Assembly: GCA_041672385.1 (NCBI GenBank) | Contig: JBAYZQ010000026.1 | Span: forward strand, 1 to 19,342 | Origin: JBAYZQ01 sp041672385 | GTDB lineage: Bacteria > Spirochaetota > Spirochaetia > Sphaerochaetales > Sphaerochaetaceae | DNA: 19,342 nt | Reading direction: 5' to 3' | Part shown: in pieces, positions 1-5,515 of the stretch | Position numbering within the stretch: position 1 is the first letter of the stretch | How the letters are laid out: each line of letters begins with the position of its first letter | Notes under the pieces: generated by a model | Told to the model about the DNA's origin: nothing | Database searches by the model: none | What the model saw: only the letters and a program-made list of their open reading frames with translations | Program-made: the position numbers and the translations under genes

Positions 1-93
1 ATAATCCCTATATTTATTATTAGGAGAAATATTTTCCAATATTCAAAAGAGTATAAAAATAATTTTATAAAAAAAATCTTTGAACAATATTAA
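1..93 (+). CDS. Possible 3' end of a gene entering from the left
   Basis: An open frame runs from the first base to a TAA at 91-93, giving 30 residues that end in KKIFEQY. It is charged and lysine-rich, with no recognisable domain. It would converge on the abiF-like gene, whose stop codon is 13 bases away. In DNA this AT-rich a 30-codon open frame could be chance, so this is only a possible C-terminus. Confidence 0.3.
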   Translation: MIPIFIIRRNIFQYSKEYKNNFIKKIFEQY

Positions 94-105
94 GGGGATA
101 ATGAT

Positions 106-1052
106 TTAGCAATTAAAAAATGAATCTTCTTTCCAATTTTTATCAAAACCCATTTGGTTTACATCTATTTCATATCTTTCAATTAAATCTTTTAATTTTT
201 CTTTCCATTTATTTTCTGGATCAATTATTGAAACCAAATAATCAATTATTATCAATAGTGAATAAATTTTCTTTGTTTCTTTATTGAAGCATTCTTTATA
301 TTTCTTTGGCAAATTGTTAGGGATTAAATGTTTTAAAGTGTAATCTTCATCCCAAATTTTAGCATGATGAGCACATTTATTTCTAATTATAGAAAGAATC
401 CAAAGCCAAGAAGAAAAAATTTGGTGAGTATTGATATGATAATTTTTAGCTATTGCTTTTTTTACTAAACTATTATTATTTAAGCTATAAATTTTTGATA
501 AAGTTCCAAATGTTGTAATTTCTACAAGCATCCAAAGAGGAGGAAGAGCTTGAGAATAATTTTCAGAAAAATGTTTAATAAATTTTAATCTAGAGTTTTG
601 TACTTCTTCGGATAACTTTCTTTTTAATTTTATAAAGTTATCGTTTTGATCATTTTTTTCATTTGGCTAGCTTTTGTAAAAAGCAAGTAATTATTTTCTA
701 CTATGGGAAAAGGAGTAAGATATTCTGACATATAATAAGCAATAGATGTTCTAAAAGAAATTTCTATTGTTTCAATAACATTAAAAAGAATTTTTCTTAG
801 TTCTTTATCAAAATAGTATTCATTTATAATAGATTTAAAAGTTGTTTTATCTAAAAAAAAGTCATTAGAATCTTGTTTTTTATACCAATATCCACTTAAA
901 CGATAATAATTTAAGTTCAGTAAATATTTTTTTGCTTTTTGTTCATTATTAATAATTAATTTTCGATTTTTCAATAATTCTAATTGTTGATCTACAGAAA
1001 TCCAAGGCTTATTATAAGGTTTTTTCATAGAGTTGTTATTTTTTTGTGACAT
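106..1052 (-). pseudogene. abiF: AbiF/Abi_2-family HEPN protein, split by a one-base frameshift
   Basis: Read together, the two parts make an Abi_2 (AbiD/AbiF) protein of about 315 residues, the usual size for this abortive-infection family of HEPN RNase-like proteins. The start is the ATG at 1050-1052 (MSQKNNNS), because AGGGG lies 4 bases upstream of it; an in-frame start further upstream at 1094 would fall inside the RNA hairpin. The N-terminal part has the family pattern LLNLNYYRLSGYWY and a DKELR...IETIEISFRTSIAYY segment. It runs into a stop at 630. The C-terminal part continues in the next frame from about 665 with KFIKHFSENYSQALPPLWML, then TFGTLSKIY and the HEPN R-x4-H motif RNKCAH. 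An A7 run (653-659, T on the plus strand) sits at the break; eight A's would fuse the frames. This could be a pseudogene, a phase-variable or slippage gene, or a sequencing error. Two small structured RNAs precede it. Confidence 0.85.
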
Positions 1053-1062
1053 TTTTCCCCTA

Positions 1063-1123
1063 GAAAAACACCCACCTGTTTGAGGAAGTAACAAAAATTA
1101 CTCTAGCCTAAGTGGGCTTAATT
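1063..1123 (-). ncRNA. Structured small RNA, copy A (abiF-adjacent)
   Basis: On the minus strand a terminal stem CCCACUU/AGGUGGG (7 pairs including one G-U) encloses the conserved blocks UAGGCUAGAGUA and UACUUCCUCAAA, which can pair as GAGUA/UACUU. The stem is followed by GUUUUUC, so it should act as a weak intrinsic terminator just before the SD and start codon of the abiF-like gene. A promoter lies 14 bases upstream of the stem. The same architecture is repeated at 1204-1261. Position and form match the abiF RNA motif known from comparative genomics (from memory, not checked), or a type III-like RNA antitoxin. The 5' and 3' ends are inferred. Confidence 0.7.
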
Positions 1124-1129
1124 AATTAA

Positions 1130-1157
1130 AATATAACATGTTTTTAATATAAGTCAA
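1130..1157 (-). promoter_or_regulatory. Promoter for RNA copy A and abiF
   Basis: Minus-strand -35 TTGACT (1157-1152), a 16-base spacer and -10 TATATT (1135-1130), five of six matches in each box. The -10 box ends 14 bases before the first stem base of RNA copy A, the same distance as in the second copy. Read-through past the U-tract would also transcribe the abiF-like gene. Confidence 0.6.
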
Positions 1158-1176
1158 TGAGTGATTACTAATAATA

Positions 1177-1203
1177 TATGTAATTCTAAAAAAGAATTAC
1201 ATA
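1177..1203. repeat. Perfect 10-bp inverted repeat between the two small RNAs
   Basis: The arms TATGTAATTC and GAATTACATA are separated by a 7-base A-rich loop. No U-tract follows on either strand, so it is not a classical terminator. It lies between RNA copy B and the promoter of copy A and could be a third hairpin of a longer precursor. Confidence 0.5.
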
Positions 1204-1261
1204 AAAAATACCTTCCTATTTGAGGAAGTAAATAAATACTCTAGCCTAGGAAGGTTTAGTT
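1204..1261 (-). ncRNA. Structured small RNA, copy B
   Basis: Second copy of the module at 1063-1123. The minus-strand terminal stem is CCUUCCUA/UAGGAAGG (8 perfect pairs). Compared with copy A, one pair changes from C-G to U-A and one from A-U to U-A, while the internal blocks UAGGCUAGAGUA and UACUUCCUCAAA stay the same. The stem is followed by UAUUUUUUAU, a terminator-like U-tract. A promoter with a perfect TATAAT begins the transcript a few bases before the stem. Ends are inferred from the promoter and the U-tract. Confidence 0.7.
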
Positions 1262-1267
1262 AGCTAC

Positions 1268-1295
1268 ATTATACTCAACCTTAAAGAAAATTCAA
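1268..1295 (-). promoter_or_regulatory. Promoter for RNA copy B
   Basis: Minus-strand -35 TTGAAT, a 16-base spacer and a perfect -10 TATAAT (1273-1268). The -10 box ends 14 bases before the RNA stem, exactly as for copy A. Confidence 0.65.
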
Positions 1296-1365
1296 TAGAA
1301 TAGAAATTTATTTTTTATTAATTGGAGAAAAACTGAAGGTTAACACACAATTAAGGCTTACTTGT

Positions 1366-1393
1366 TTTACTATTATACCCTTTATGATATAAT
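1366..1393 (+). promoter_or_regulatory. hip operator 1, overlapping a -10 box
   Basis: TATACC-N6-GATATA at 1374-1391, one mismatch from a perfect palindrome. Its right arm overlaps TATAAT at 1388-1393. A weak -35 (TTTACT, 1366-1371) lies 16 bases upstream. First of three equally spaced sites ahead of hipB. Confidence 0.6.
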
Positions 1394-1413
1394 ATTTCTT
1401 ATATTTGTAAAAA

Positions 1414-1431
1414 TATACCCATTAAGGTATA
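1414..1431 (+). promoter_or_regulatory. hip operator 2 (perfect arms)
   Basis: TATACCCATTAAGGTATA: the 6-bp arms are perfect reverse complements around a 6-base centre, 18 bp in all. The E. coli HipB operator TATCC-N8-GGATA has the same total length and a similar arm. It sits exactly 40 bp from the sites on either side. Confidence 0.65.
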
Positions 1432-1443
1432 AATTTAAATATT

Positions 1444-1473
1444 TTGTTGATGTTATACCCTTTATAGTATAAT
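1444..1473 (+). promoter_or_regulatory. hipBST promoter with operator 3
   Basis: -35 TTGTTG (1444-1449), an 18-base spacer and a perfect -10 TATAAT (1468-1473). Operator TATACC-N6-AGTATA (1454-1471) covers the spacer and the -10 box, so a bound repressor would block RNA polymerase. Transcription would begin near 1480, just ahead of the SD GAGGG at 1486-1490. Confidence 0.65.
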
Positions 1474-1493
1474 ATAGTCTTATTGAGGGTTAT

Positions 1494-1718
1494 ATGAAAG
1501 GTTCAATAATTGGAAATTTTATTAAGAAAGAAAGAAAGAATAGAGGGCTTACTCAAAAAGACTTTGCTCAATTCTCTGGACTTGGATTAAGATTTATTAG
1601 AGATTTAGAACAAGGAAAACCAACGGTAAGACTCGATAAAGTAAACAAAGCCTTAAATATGTTTGGAATGGAAGCAGCTCCTGTTAAGTTGAGGAAAGAA
1701 GACAATGAGGAAAGCTAA
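1494..1718 (+). CDS. hipB: HipB-like Xre-family repressor / antitoxin component
   Basis: A 74-residue protein that is nearly all one XRE-type helix-turn-helix domain: GNFIKKERKNRGLTQKDFA, then GLGLRFIRDLEQGKPTV with the DNA-reading helix at about residues 29-38, and a short charged tail. It is the DNA-binding part of a Hip toxin-antitoxin system and should bind the three palindromes just upstream, repressing its own operon. The ATG follows GAGGG at a normal distance. Its last 14 bases overlap the start of hipS, and the SD of hipS lies inside hipB, so the two are translationally coupled. The XRE assignment is secure; the role comes from the order hipB-hipS-hipT. Confidence 0.9.
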   Translation: MKGSIIGNFIKKERKNRGLTQKDFAQFSGLGLRFIRDLEQGKPTVRLDKVNKALNMFGMEAAPVKLRKEDNEES

Positions 1719-2022
1719 AGTTTATGTTGATGAAGTTAATGCTGGTTTATTAGTAGAGGAAGATGATGGATATTACTCTTTTATCTACGACAAGGATTAC
1801 CTTAAATACAAAGATCATCCAGTATCTTTAACTCTTCCTGTTAGAGAACTTCCTTATAAATCAAAAGTGTTCTTTTCTTTCTTCGATGGGTTAATCCCAG
1901 AAGGATGGATGTTAAATATATTGGTTCAAAATTGGAAACTGAATCCCTCTGATAGAATGGGACTACTTCTAGCTTGCTGTGAAGATTGCATTGGTAATGT
2001 AAAGGTAAAAAAATATGAATGA
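1705..2022 (+). CDS. hipS: HipS-like antitoxin (HipA N-terminal subdomain)
   Basis: This 105-residue protein corresponds to the N-terminal subdomain (Couple_hipA type) that in classical HipA is fused to the kinase. Family landmarks are PVSLTLPVRELPY, then FFSFFDGLIPEGWMLN, and GLLLACCEDCIGNVKV near the end. In the E. coli HipBST system the stand-alone HipS neutralises the HipT kinase. It ends cleanly in its own TGA and overlaps hipT by 8 bases in another frame. It therefore looks like a designed split rather than a broken hipA, since both pieces have a start and ribosome-binding site (GAGGAAAG here). The antitoxin role is inferred from that family. Confidence 0.88.
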   Translation: MRKAKVYVDEVNAGLLVEEDDGYYSFIYDKDYLKYKDHPVSLTLPVRELPYKSKVFFSFFDGLIPEGWMLNILVQNWKLNPSDRMGLLLACCEDCIGNVKVKKYE

Positions 2023-2965
2023 TGTTTGTTTGTGTTGTGGAAAGAAACTTGAAAAAGGTGAAGTTGATTGGCACAAAAAATGTATCAAGAAATTTTTTGG
2101 AATAGAAAGTCTTCCAATTATAAATGTTGAAGAATTTTCTAATCTCTTTCTTGATTCTCCTAAAAACCAATCAATAGTGCCAGGAGTACAAAAGAAAATT
2201 TCTCTTCATTTAAAGAAAGAAGGTAAAACTAGCAGATTAACTATTGTTGATTATCCTAGTGGTTATATTTTAAAACCTATCTCCAATCAATATGAAAATT
2301 TACCAGAAAATGAATGGTTAACCATGCATTTGGCTAACCTTTGTAAAGTAGAAACGGTCCCTTTTGCTCTTATAAGACTAAATAACAATTCATTAGCATA
2401 TATTACCAAGAGGATTGATCGTGAAGGCAAAAATAAAATTCCAATGGAAGATTTTTGTCAATTAGGGGGAAATCTAACAGAAGATAAATATCACTCTTCC
2501 TATGAGCAGGTAGGAAAAATTCTATCAAAGTATTCCTCAAATATAGGACTAGATTATTTTAAGCTTTTTGATATTATTTTATTTAGTTTTATTGTGGGAA
2601 ATAGTGACATGCATTTAAAGAATTTTTCAATTTATAAAAAGAATGGAAAATATATTCTTTCTCCAGCTTATGACTTATTGAATACTATAATCTTAACCAA
2701 TGATTTAGAAGAACTTGCTTTAACATTGGAAGGTAAAAAGAGTAATCTAAAAAAAGAGAATTTCATAAATTTAGCTAAAAAATATGAATTGTCCAATACT
2801 CAAATAAGGAATATCTTTAATCAATATGAAAAAAATTATGATAAAATAATTAATAAAATAAACACTTCCTTTTTAGATGATGCTATGAAGAGGTCTTATA
2901 TTAATTTAGTTAAGAAAAGATTTAACCAATTAGCTTTTATCAATTTCCAACAAAAATTCAATTAG
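2015..2965 (+). CDS. hipT: HipT-like serine/threonine kinase toxin
   Basis: A 316-residue HipA-C-type kinase. A CxxC...HxxC zinc-finger-like start (C5, C8, H20, C23) is followed by FFG. The glycine-rich loop SIVPGVQKK (53-61) is where E. coli HipT carries its regulatory serines. K87 in GYILKP may be the ATP-contacting lysine. The catalytic loop is GNSDMHLKNF with D198, and the metal-binding Asp is D220 in SPAYDLL. All core kinase residues are present, so it should be active. HipA and HipT kinases phosphorylate aminoacyl-tRNA synthetases (GltX and TrpS respectively in E. coli), causing growth arrest. Translation probably starts from AAAGG within the end of hipS. The 3' end overlaps the convergent ATPase gene by 36 bases. 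Confidence 0.9.
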   Translation: MNDVCLCCGKKLEKGEVDWHKKCIKKFFGIESLPIINVEEFSNLFLDSPKNQSIVPGVQKKISLHLKKEGKTSRLTIVDYPSGYILKPISNQYENLPENEWLTMHLANLCKVETVPFALIRLNNNSLAYITKRIDREGKNKIPMEDFCQLGGNLTEDKYHSSYEQVGKILSKYSSNIGLDYFKLFDIILFSFIVGNSDMHLKNFSIYKKNGKYILSPAYDLLNTIILTNDLEELALTLEGKKSNLKKENFINLAKKYELSNTQIRNIFNQYEKNYDKIINKINTSFLDDAMKRSYINLVKKRFNQLAFINFQQKFN

Positions 2966-4135
2966 GTTTTTATGAATTATTCCATCTCTATTAATTAATA
3001 TTTTATCCATACTAATTACGTATTTTGGATAATTGTTTTTAATATTATTATATGCTCCAAATTCTCTTTGGACAATTTTTTCATCACTTAACAAATAACA
3101 GGCTTGAATATAAAATCTTTCATCTTTGTTTTCAACAATAAAATCTACTTCACCTTTATAAGTTTTACCAACATAAATTTTATAACCACGTGCAATTAGT
3201 TCATTATAAATAACTGTTTCAACTAAGGCTCCAGCTTCTTTTGAAATTTTATCTTTTTTTAAATTAAAAAAACCCAAATCTTTAACATAAACCTTTTCTT
3301 CAAAAGACAATATTTTTTTGCCTCTTATATCATATCTTGGAACTTTATCGATAATACAAGAATTAACAATATTATTAATGTATTCATACACACTAGGCGT
3401 AGAAACTTTAAAACCATTACTATTTAAAACTTTTGAAATATTTGTTCCGGATATTGTTTTTGCTGAATTAGCAATTAAAAAATCAATTACTTTTTCTAAG
3501 CTAATAACACTCTTAGTATTTGTTCTATTAATAATATCTCTTAAAACAATTGTTGAATAAATACTTTCTAACACGTTATATTTACTATCTTCAGCTATTT
3601 TACAAACAAGTGGAATTCCACCCCATTTAAAATATTCTTCTAATAACTGATCTTTTGATTTTTTACTTTTTTTATTAAATTCAAGGAATTCGCTAAATTT
3701 AAATGGCAATATATTAAAATTTACTATTCTACCACTTAACAAAGTGGCTAATTCTCCGGACAATAAAGTTGAATTAGAGCCTGTAATAAAGATGCTACAA
3801 TTATTAGTGGATCTAAAAGAATTAATTACCCTTTCAAATCCTTTTACATTTTGAATTTCATCAATGAATATAAAATATTTCTTCTTGTTTATTAGCTTAT
3901 CCTTGATATATTTAAAAAGCTCTACATCTTGAAGTAATTTTCTATTTTCAAAATTTTCTAGATTGATATAAATAATATTATCTTTTGATATACCTTGCTC
4001 TTTTAATTCTTCAATAATTTGCAACATTAAAACAGATTTACCCGCTCGGCGCATTCCTGTAATAACTTTTATCATTTCAGAATTGTAAAAGGGCCTAAGT
4101 CTTTTTAAATATACTTCTCTTTTTACATTATCCAT
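2930..4135 (-). CDS. AAA ATPase with DUF4143 C-terminal domain
   Basis: A 401-residue protein of the AAA_14/DUF4143 family of ATPases, widespread and of poorly defined function, common near mobile and defence genes. Walker A is GMRRAGKS (27-34), Walker B YFIFIDEIQ (87-95), and the sensor region ITGSNSTLLSGELATLLSGR is typical. The C-terminal part carries GEVDFIVENKDERFYIQ, the degenerate PD-(D/E)xK-like pattern of the family with Gln in place of the catalytic Lys. The start is the ATG at 4135, because AAGGAAG precedes it at 5 bases; an in-frame ATG 27 bases upstream has no such site. It converges on hipT and shares 36 bases with it, and has its own promoter. Cellular role unknown. Confidence 0.85.
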   Translation of the reverse strand: MDNVKREVYLKRLRPFYNSEMIKVITGMRRAGKSVLMLQIIEELKEQGISKDNIIYINLENFENRKLLQDVELFKYIKDKLINKKKYFIFIDEIQNVKGFERVINSFRSTNNCSIFITGSNSTLLSGELATLLSGRIVNFNILPFKFSEFLEFNKKSKKSKDQLLEEYFKWGGIPLVCKIAEDSKYNVLESIYSTIVLRDIINRTNTKSVISLEKVIDFLIANSAKTISGTNISKVLNSNGFKVSTPSVYEYINNIVNSCIIDKVPRYDIRGKKILSFEEKVYVKDLGFFNLKKDKISKEAGALVETVIYNELIARGYKIYVGKTYKGEVDFIVENKDERFYIQACYLLSDEKIVQREFGAYNNIKNNYPKYVISMDKILINRDGIIHKNLIEFLLEIDKS

Positions 4136-4153
4136 TTTTCTTCCTTGCTTTAT

Positions 4154-4182
4154 ATTATACAACGTGAAGTTAATTAAGTAAA
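4154..4182 (-). promoter_or_regulatory. Promoter of the DUF4143 ATPase
   Basis: Minus-strand -10 TATAAT (4159-4154), with TTTACT as a -35 box 17 bases upstream. The -10 lies about 19 bases before the chosen start codon and just ahead of the SD AAGGAAG, so the leader would be very short. Confidence 0.5.
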
Positions 4183-4197
4183 TCAGAATTAAATACG

Positions 4198-4249
4198 TTT
4201 AATTCTATTGCAAATTATTTAATAGAATTAATTATATTTAATTCTATTG
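4198..4249. repeat. 13-bp direct repeat with an inverted partial copy
   Basis: TTTAATTCTATTG occurs at 4198-4210 and 4237-4249 (39-base period). An inverted copy, AATAGAATTAA, lies between them at 4221-4231. It occupies the gap between the end of the oxidoreductase gene and the ATPase promoter. It may be regulatory or simply AT-rich sequence. Confidence 0.5.
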
Positions 4250-4269
4250 TATGTAATATCAAATTTGTA

Positions 4270-5229
4270 TTAGGAGTTTATCTTTCTAGCTTCATCAATT
4301 AAACAAGCAATAGTAATGCTTCTTTCATGGCTCATTATTGAAGATTCTAAAGCTTTTTCTTTTAAGCATTTTATTACTTCCAAGGCTTCATATTCATATC
4401 CATTTCCTTTAAAAGGAAATTCATAAACGCTCTTTTTTTTATCATCATCATCATAATGAAAAACTTTAGTTCCATTCCAAAAAGAAGGCATTTTTATTGT
4501 TCCTTTGGTTCCATGAATATATAAATCTTGTTTTTGATCAAAATTAAAACTAAAGTGCAAATTAGCATTTCTTCCACTTCCGAAGTTAAGTATTATTGAG
4601 GAGTCTGTATCAACTTCAGCATTTCCTTTTGAAGTTAAGTGTATCATTCTTATTGGATTTTCACCAAAAAGATCGCAGGCTAATTCAAGTCCATAAATTC
4701 CTACATCAAATAGTATTCCTCCTCCTAGATTTTTTGTTAAATGCCTTATACAAGTTTTAGGATCAGCTTTAAAACAAAAACTTGATTTAATGTTTTGGAT
4801 TTCTCCAATTTTACCATTTTCTACTAATTGTTTTGCCTTTTGGTAACTTGGAAGAAATTTTGTCCAAAAAGCTTCCATTAGAAAAACTTTATTATTTTCA
4901 GCTTTTTTACAAAGTCTTTTACAGGTATCAGCATCAAGTGAAAGTGGTTTTTCACAAAGAACTGATTTGTGATTATCAATAGCAAGATCAATACAAGCTT
5001 CATGAAGGCTGTTAATAGTTGAAATATAAATAACATCAACTTCAGGGTCTTTTGCTAGTTCTTCATAAGAGTTATAAACTTTTTTAATTTGGTATTTTTC
5101 TGCAAAGGCTTCGCCTTTTCCTTTCGATTTTGAAGCTACAGCATAAAGATCTGCTTCTTCTATTACTTGAAGTCCCTTTACAAAGCTGTTTGCAATGTTT
5201 CCTGATCCCATTATTCCCCACTTTATCAT
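4270..5229 (-). CDS. Gfo/Idh/MocA-family NAD(P)-dependent oxidoreductase
   Basis: A 319-residue cytosolic oxidoreductase that oxidises or reduces a sugar or sugar-derived polyol with NAD(P). The N-terminal Rossmann fold shows GIMGSGNIA (5-13). The family motif CEKPL holds E93-K94-P95, where the lysine takes part in catalysis. The substrate-binding half has GGGILFDVGIYGLE, with the Asp-x3-Tyr typical of the dihydrodiol/glucose-fructose-type subgroup. Length is normal. The start at 5229 has a very strong SD (GGGGGAGG). It is divergent from the transporter operon with 384 bases between them, and an inverted repeat sits about 50-70 bases upstream of its start. This suggests common control with the sugar locus, but the substrate is unknown. 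Confidence 0.88.
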   Translation of the reverse strand: MIKWGIMGSGNIANSFVKGLQVIEEADLYAVASKSKGKGEAFAEKYQIKKVYNSYEELAKDPEVDVIYISTINSLHEACIDLAIDNHKSVLCEKPLSLDADTCKRLCKKAENNKVFLMEAFWTKFLPSYQKAKQLVENGKIGEIQNIKSSFCFKADPKTCIRHLTKNLGGGILFDVGIYGLELACDLFGENPIRMIHLTSKGNAEVDTDSSIILNFGSGRNANLHFSFNFDQKQDLYIHGTKGTIKMPSFWNGTKVFHYDDDDKKKSVYEFPFKGNGYEYEALEVIKCLKEKALESSIMSHERSITIACLIDEARKINS

Positions 5230-5278
5230 TAAATGCCTCCCCCAAATAACATTAGTTTCCCCTTAAGTCTAACATTGA

Positions 5279-5299
5279 CTTTATTTGCGGTAAATAAAG
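5279..5299. promoter_or_regulatory. Candidate operator (8-bp inverted repeat) ahead of the oxidoreductase
   Basis: CTTTATTT and AAATAAAG flank a 5-base GC-rich centre (GCGGT). The arms are perfect reverse complements. It lies 50-70 bases upstream of the oxidoreductase start, where a promoter is expected. The TTATTT/AAATAA arms recall ROK-type sugar repressor sites, but that is only a resemblance. Confidence 0.4.
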
Positions 5300-5340
5300 A
5301 AAGCTTAAAATTATTTATAAATTACTAATTTTATATGAAG

Positions 5341-5401
5341 TACTCATTATTCATAGTTTCAAATGAGTATTATTTTAATCTTCTTTGAGTAATTACTCAA
5401 A
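5341..5401. promoter_or_regulatory. Cluster of TACTC/GAGTA palindromes
   Basis: TACTCATT (5341-5348) and AATGAGTA (5362-5369) form one 8-bp inverted repeat. The perfect 18-bp palindrome TTTGAGTAATTACTCAAA follows at 5384-5401. All share the GAGTA/TACTC half-site. They lie between the divergent oxidoreductase and transporter genes and are candidate regulator sites; the right end touches the EAL remnant. Confidence 0.4.
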
Positions 5402-5515
5402 TACCAAAAAGAACTAGGATGTGATATGATTCAAGGTTATTTTTTTAGCAAACCCTTGCTTCTAAATGAATTTGAAGAATTCTATAAAACTTTTGACCTG
5501 GAAAAATATTTATAA
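5393..5515 (+). pseudogene. Orphan C-terminal fragment of an EAL-domain protein
   Basis: A 40-codon open frame (stop TAA at 5513-5515) contains ELGCDMIQGYFFSKPL followed by NEFEEFYKTF. This is the conserved end of EAL domains, the cyclic-di-GMP phosphodiesterases (GCD-x-x-QGY-x-F-SKP-L). A stop at 5390-5392 closes the frame upstream, and no further EAL sequence or start codon is visible. It is best read as the remains of a gene deleted by rearrangement at this spot. It has no catalytic residues and cannot be functional. Confidence 0.75.

Noticed and set aside
1053..1094. Extension of the abiF-like protein to the in-frame start at 1094
   Set aside because: The extension translates the RNA hairpin and SD region; the ATG at 1052 has a clear SD.
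1071..1257. Repeated palindromic units that might be a CRISPR array
   Set aside because: Only two units, 140 bases apart, with diverged stems, separate promoters and U-tracts; not the regular repeat-spacer pattern.
1841..2170. Minus-strand open frame across hipS/hipT
   Set aside because: Lies opposite two genes with clear family motifs; low-complexity translation with no domain.
1494..2965. A single hipA gene broken by a frameshift
   Set aside because: Both pieces have their own start, SD and normal ends and match the split HipS/HipT arrangement.
3318..3560. Hydrophobic plus-strand open frame inside the ATPase gene
   Set aside because: Antisense shadow of the ATPase; hydrophobicity comes from complementing lysine-rich codons.
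4136..4162. Upstream ATG at 4162 as the ATPase start
   Set aside because: It lies over the -10 box and has no SD, while the ATG at 4135 has AAGGAAG at 5 bases.
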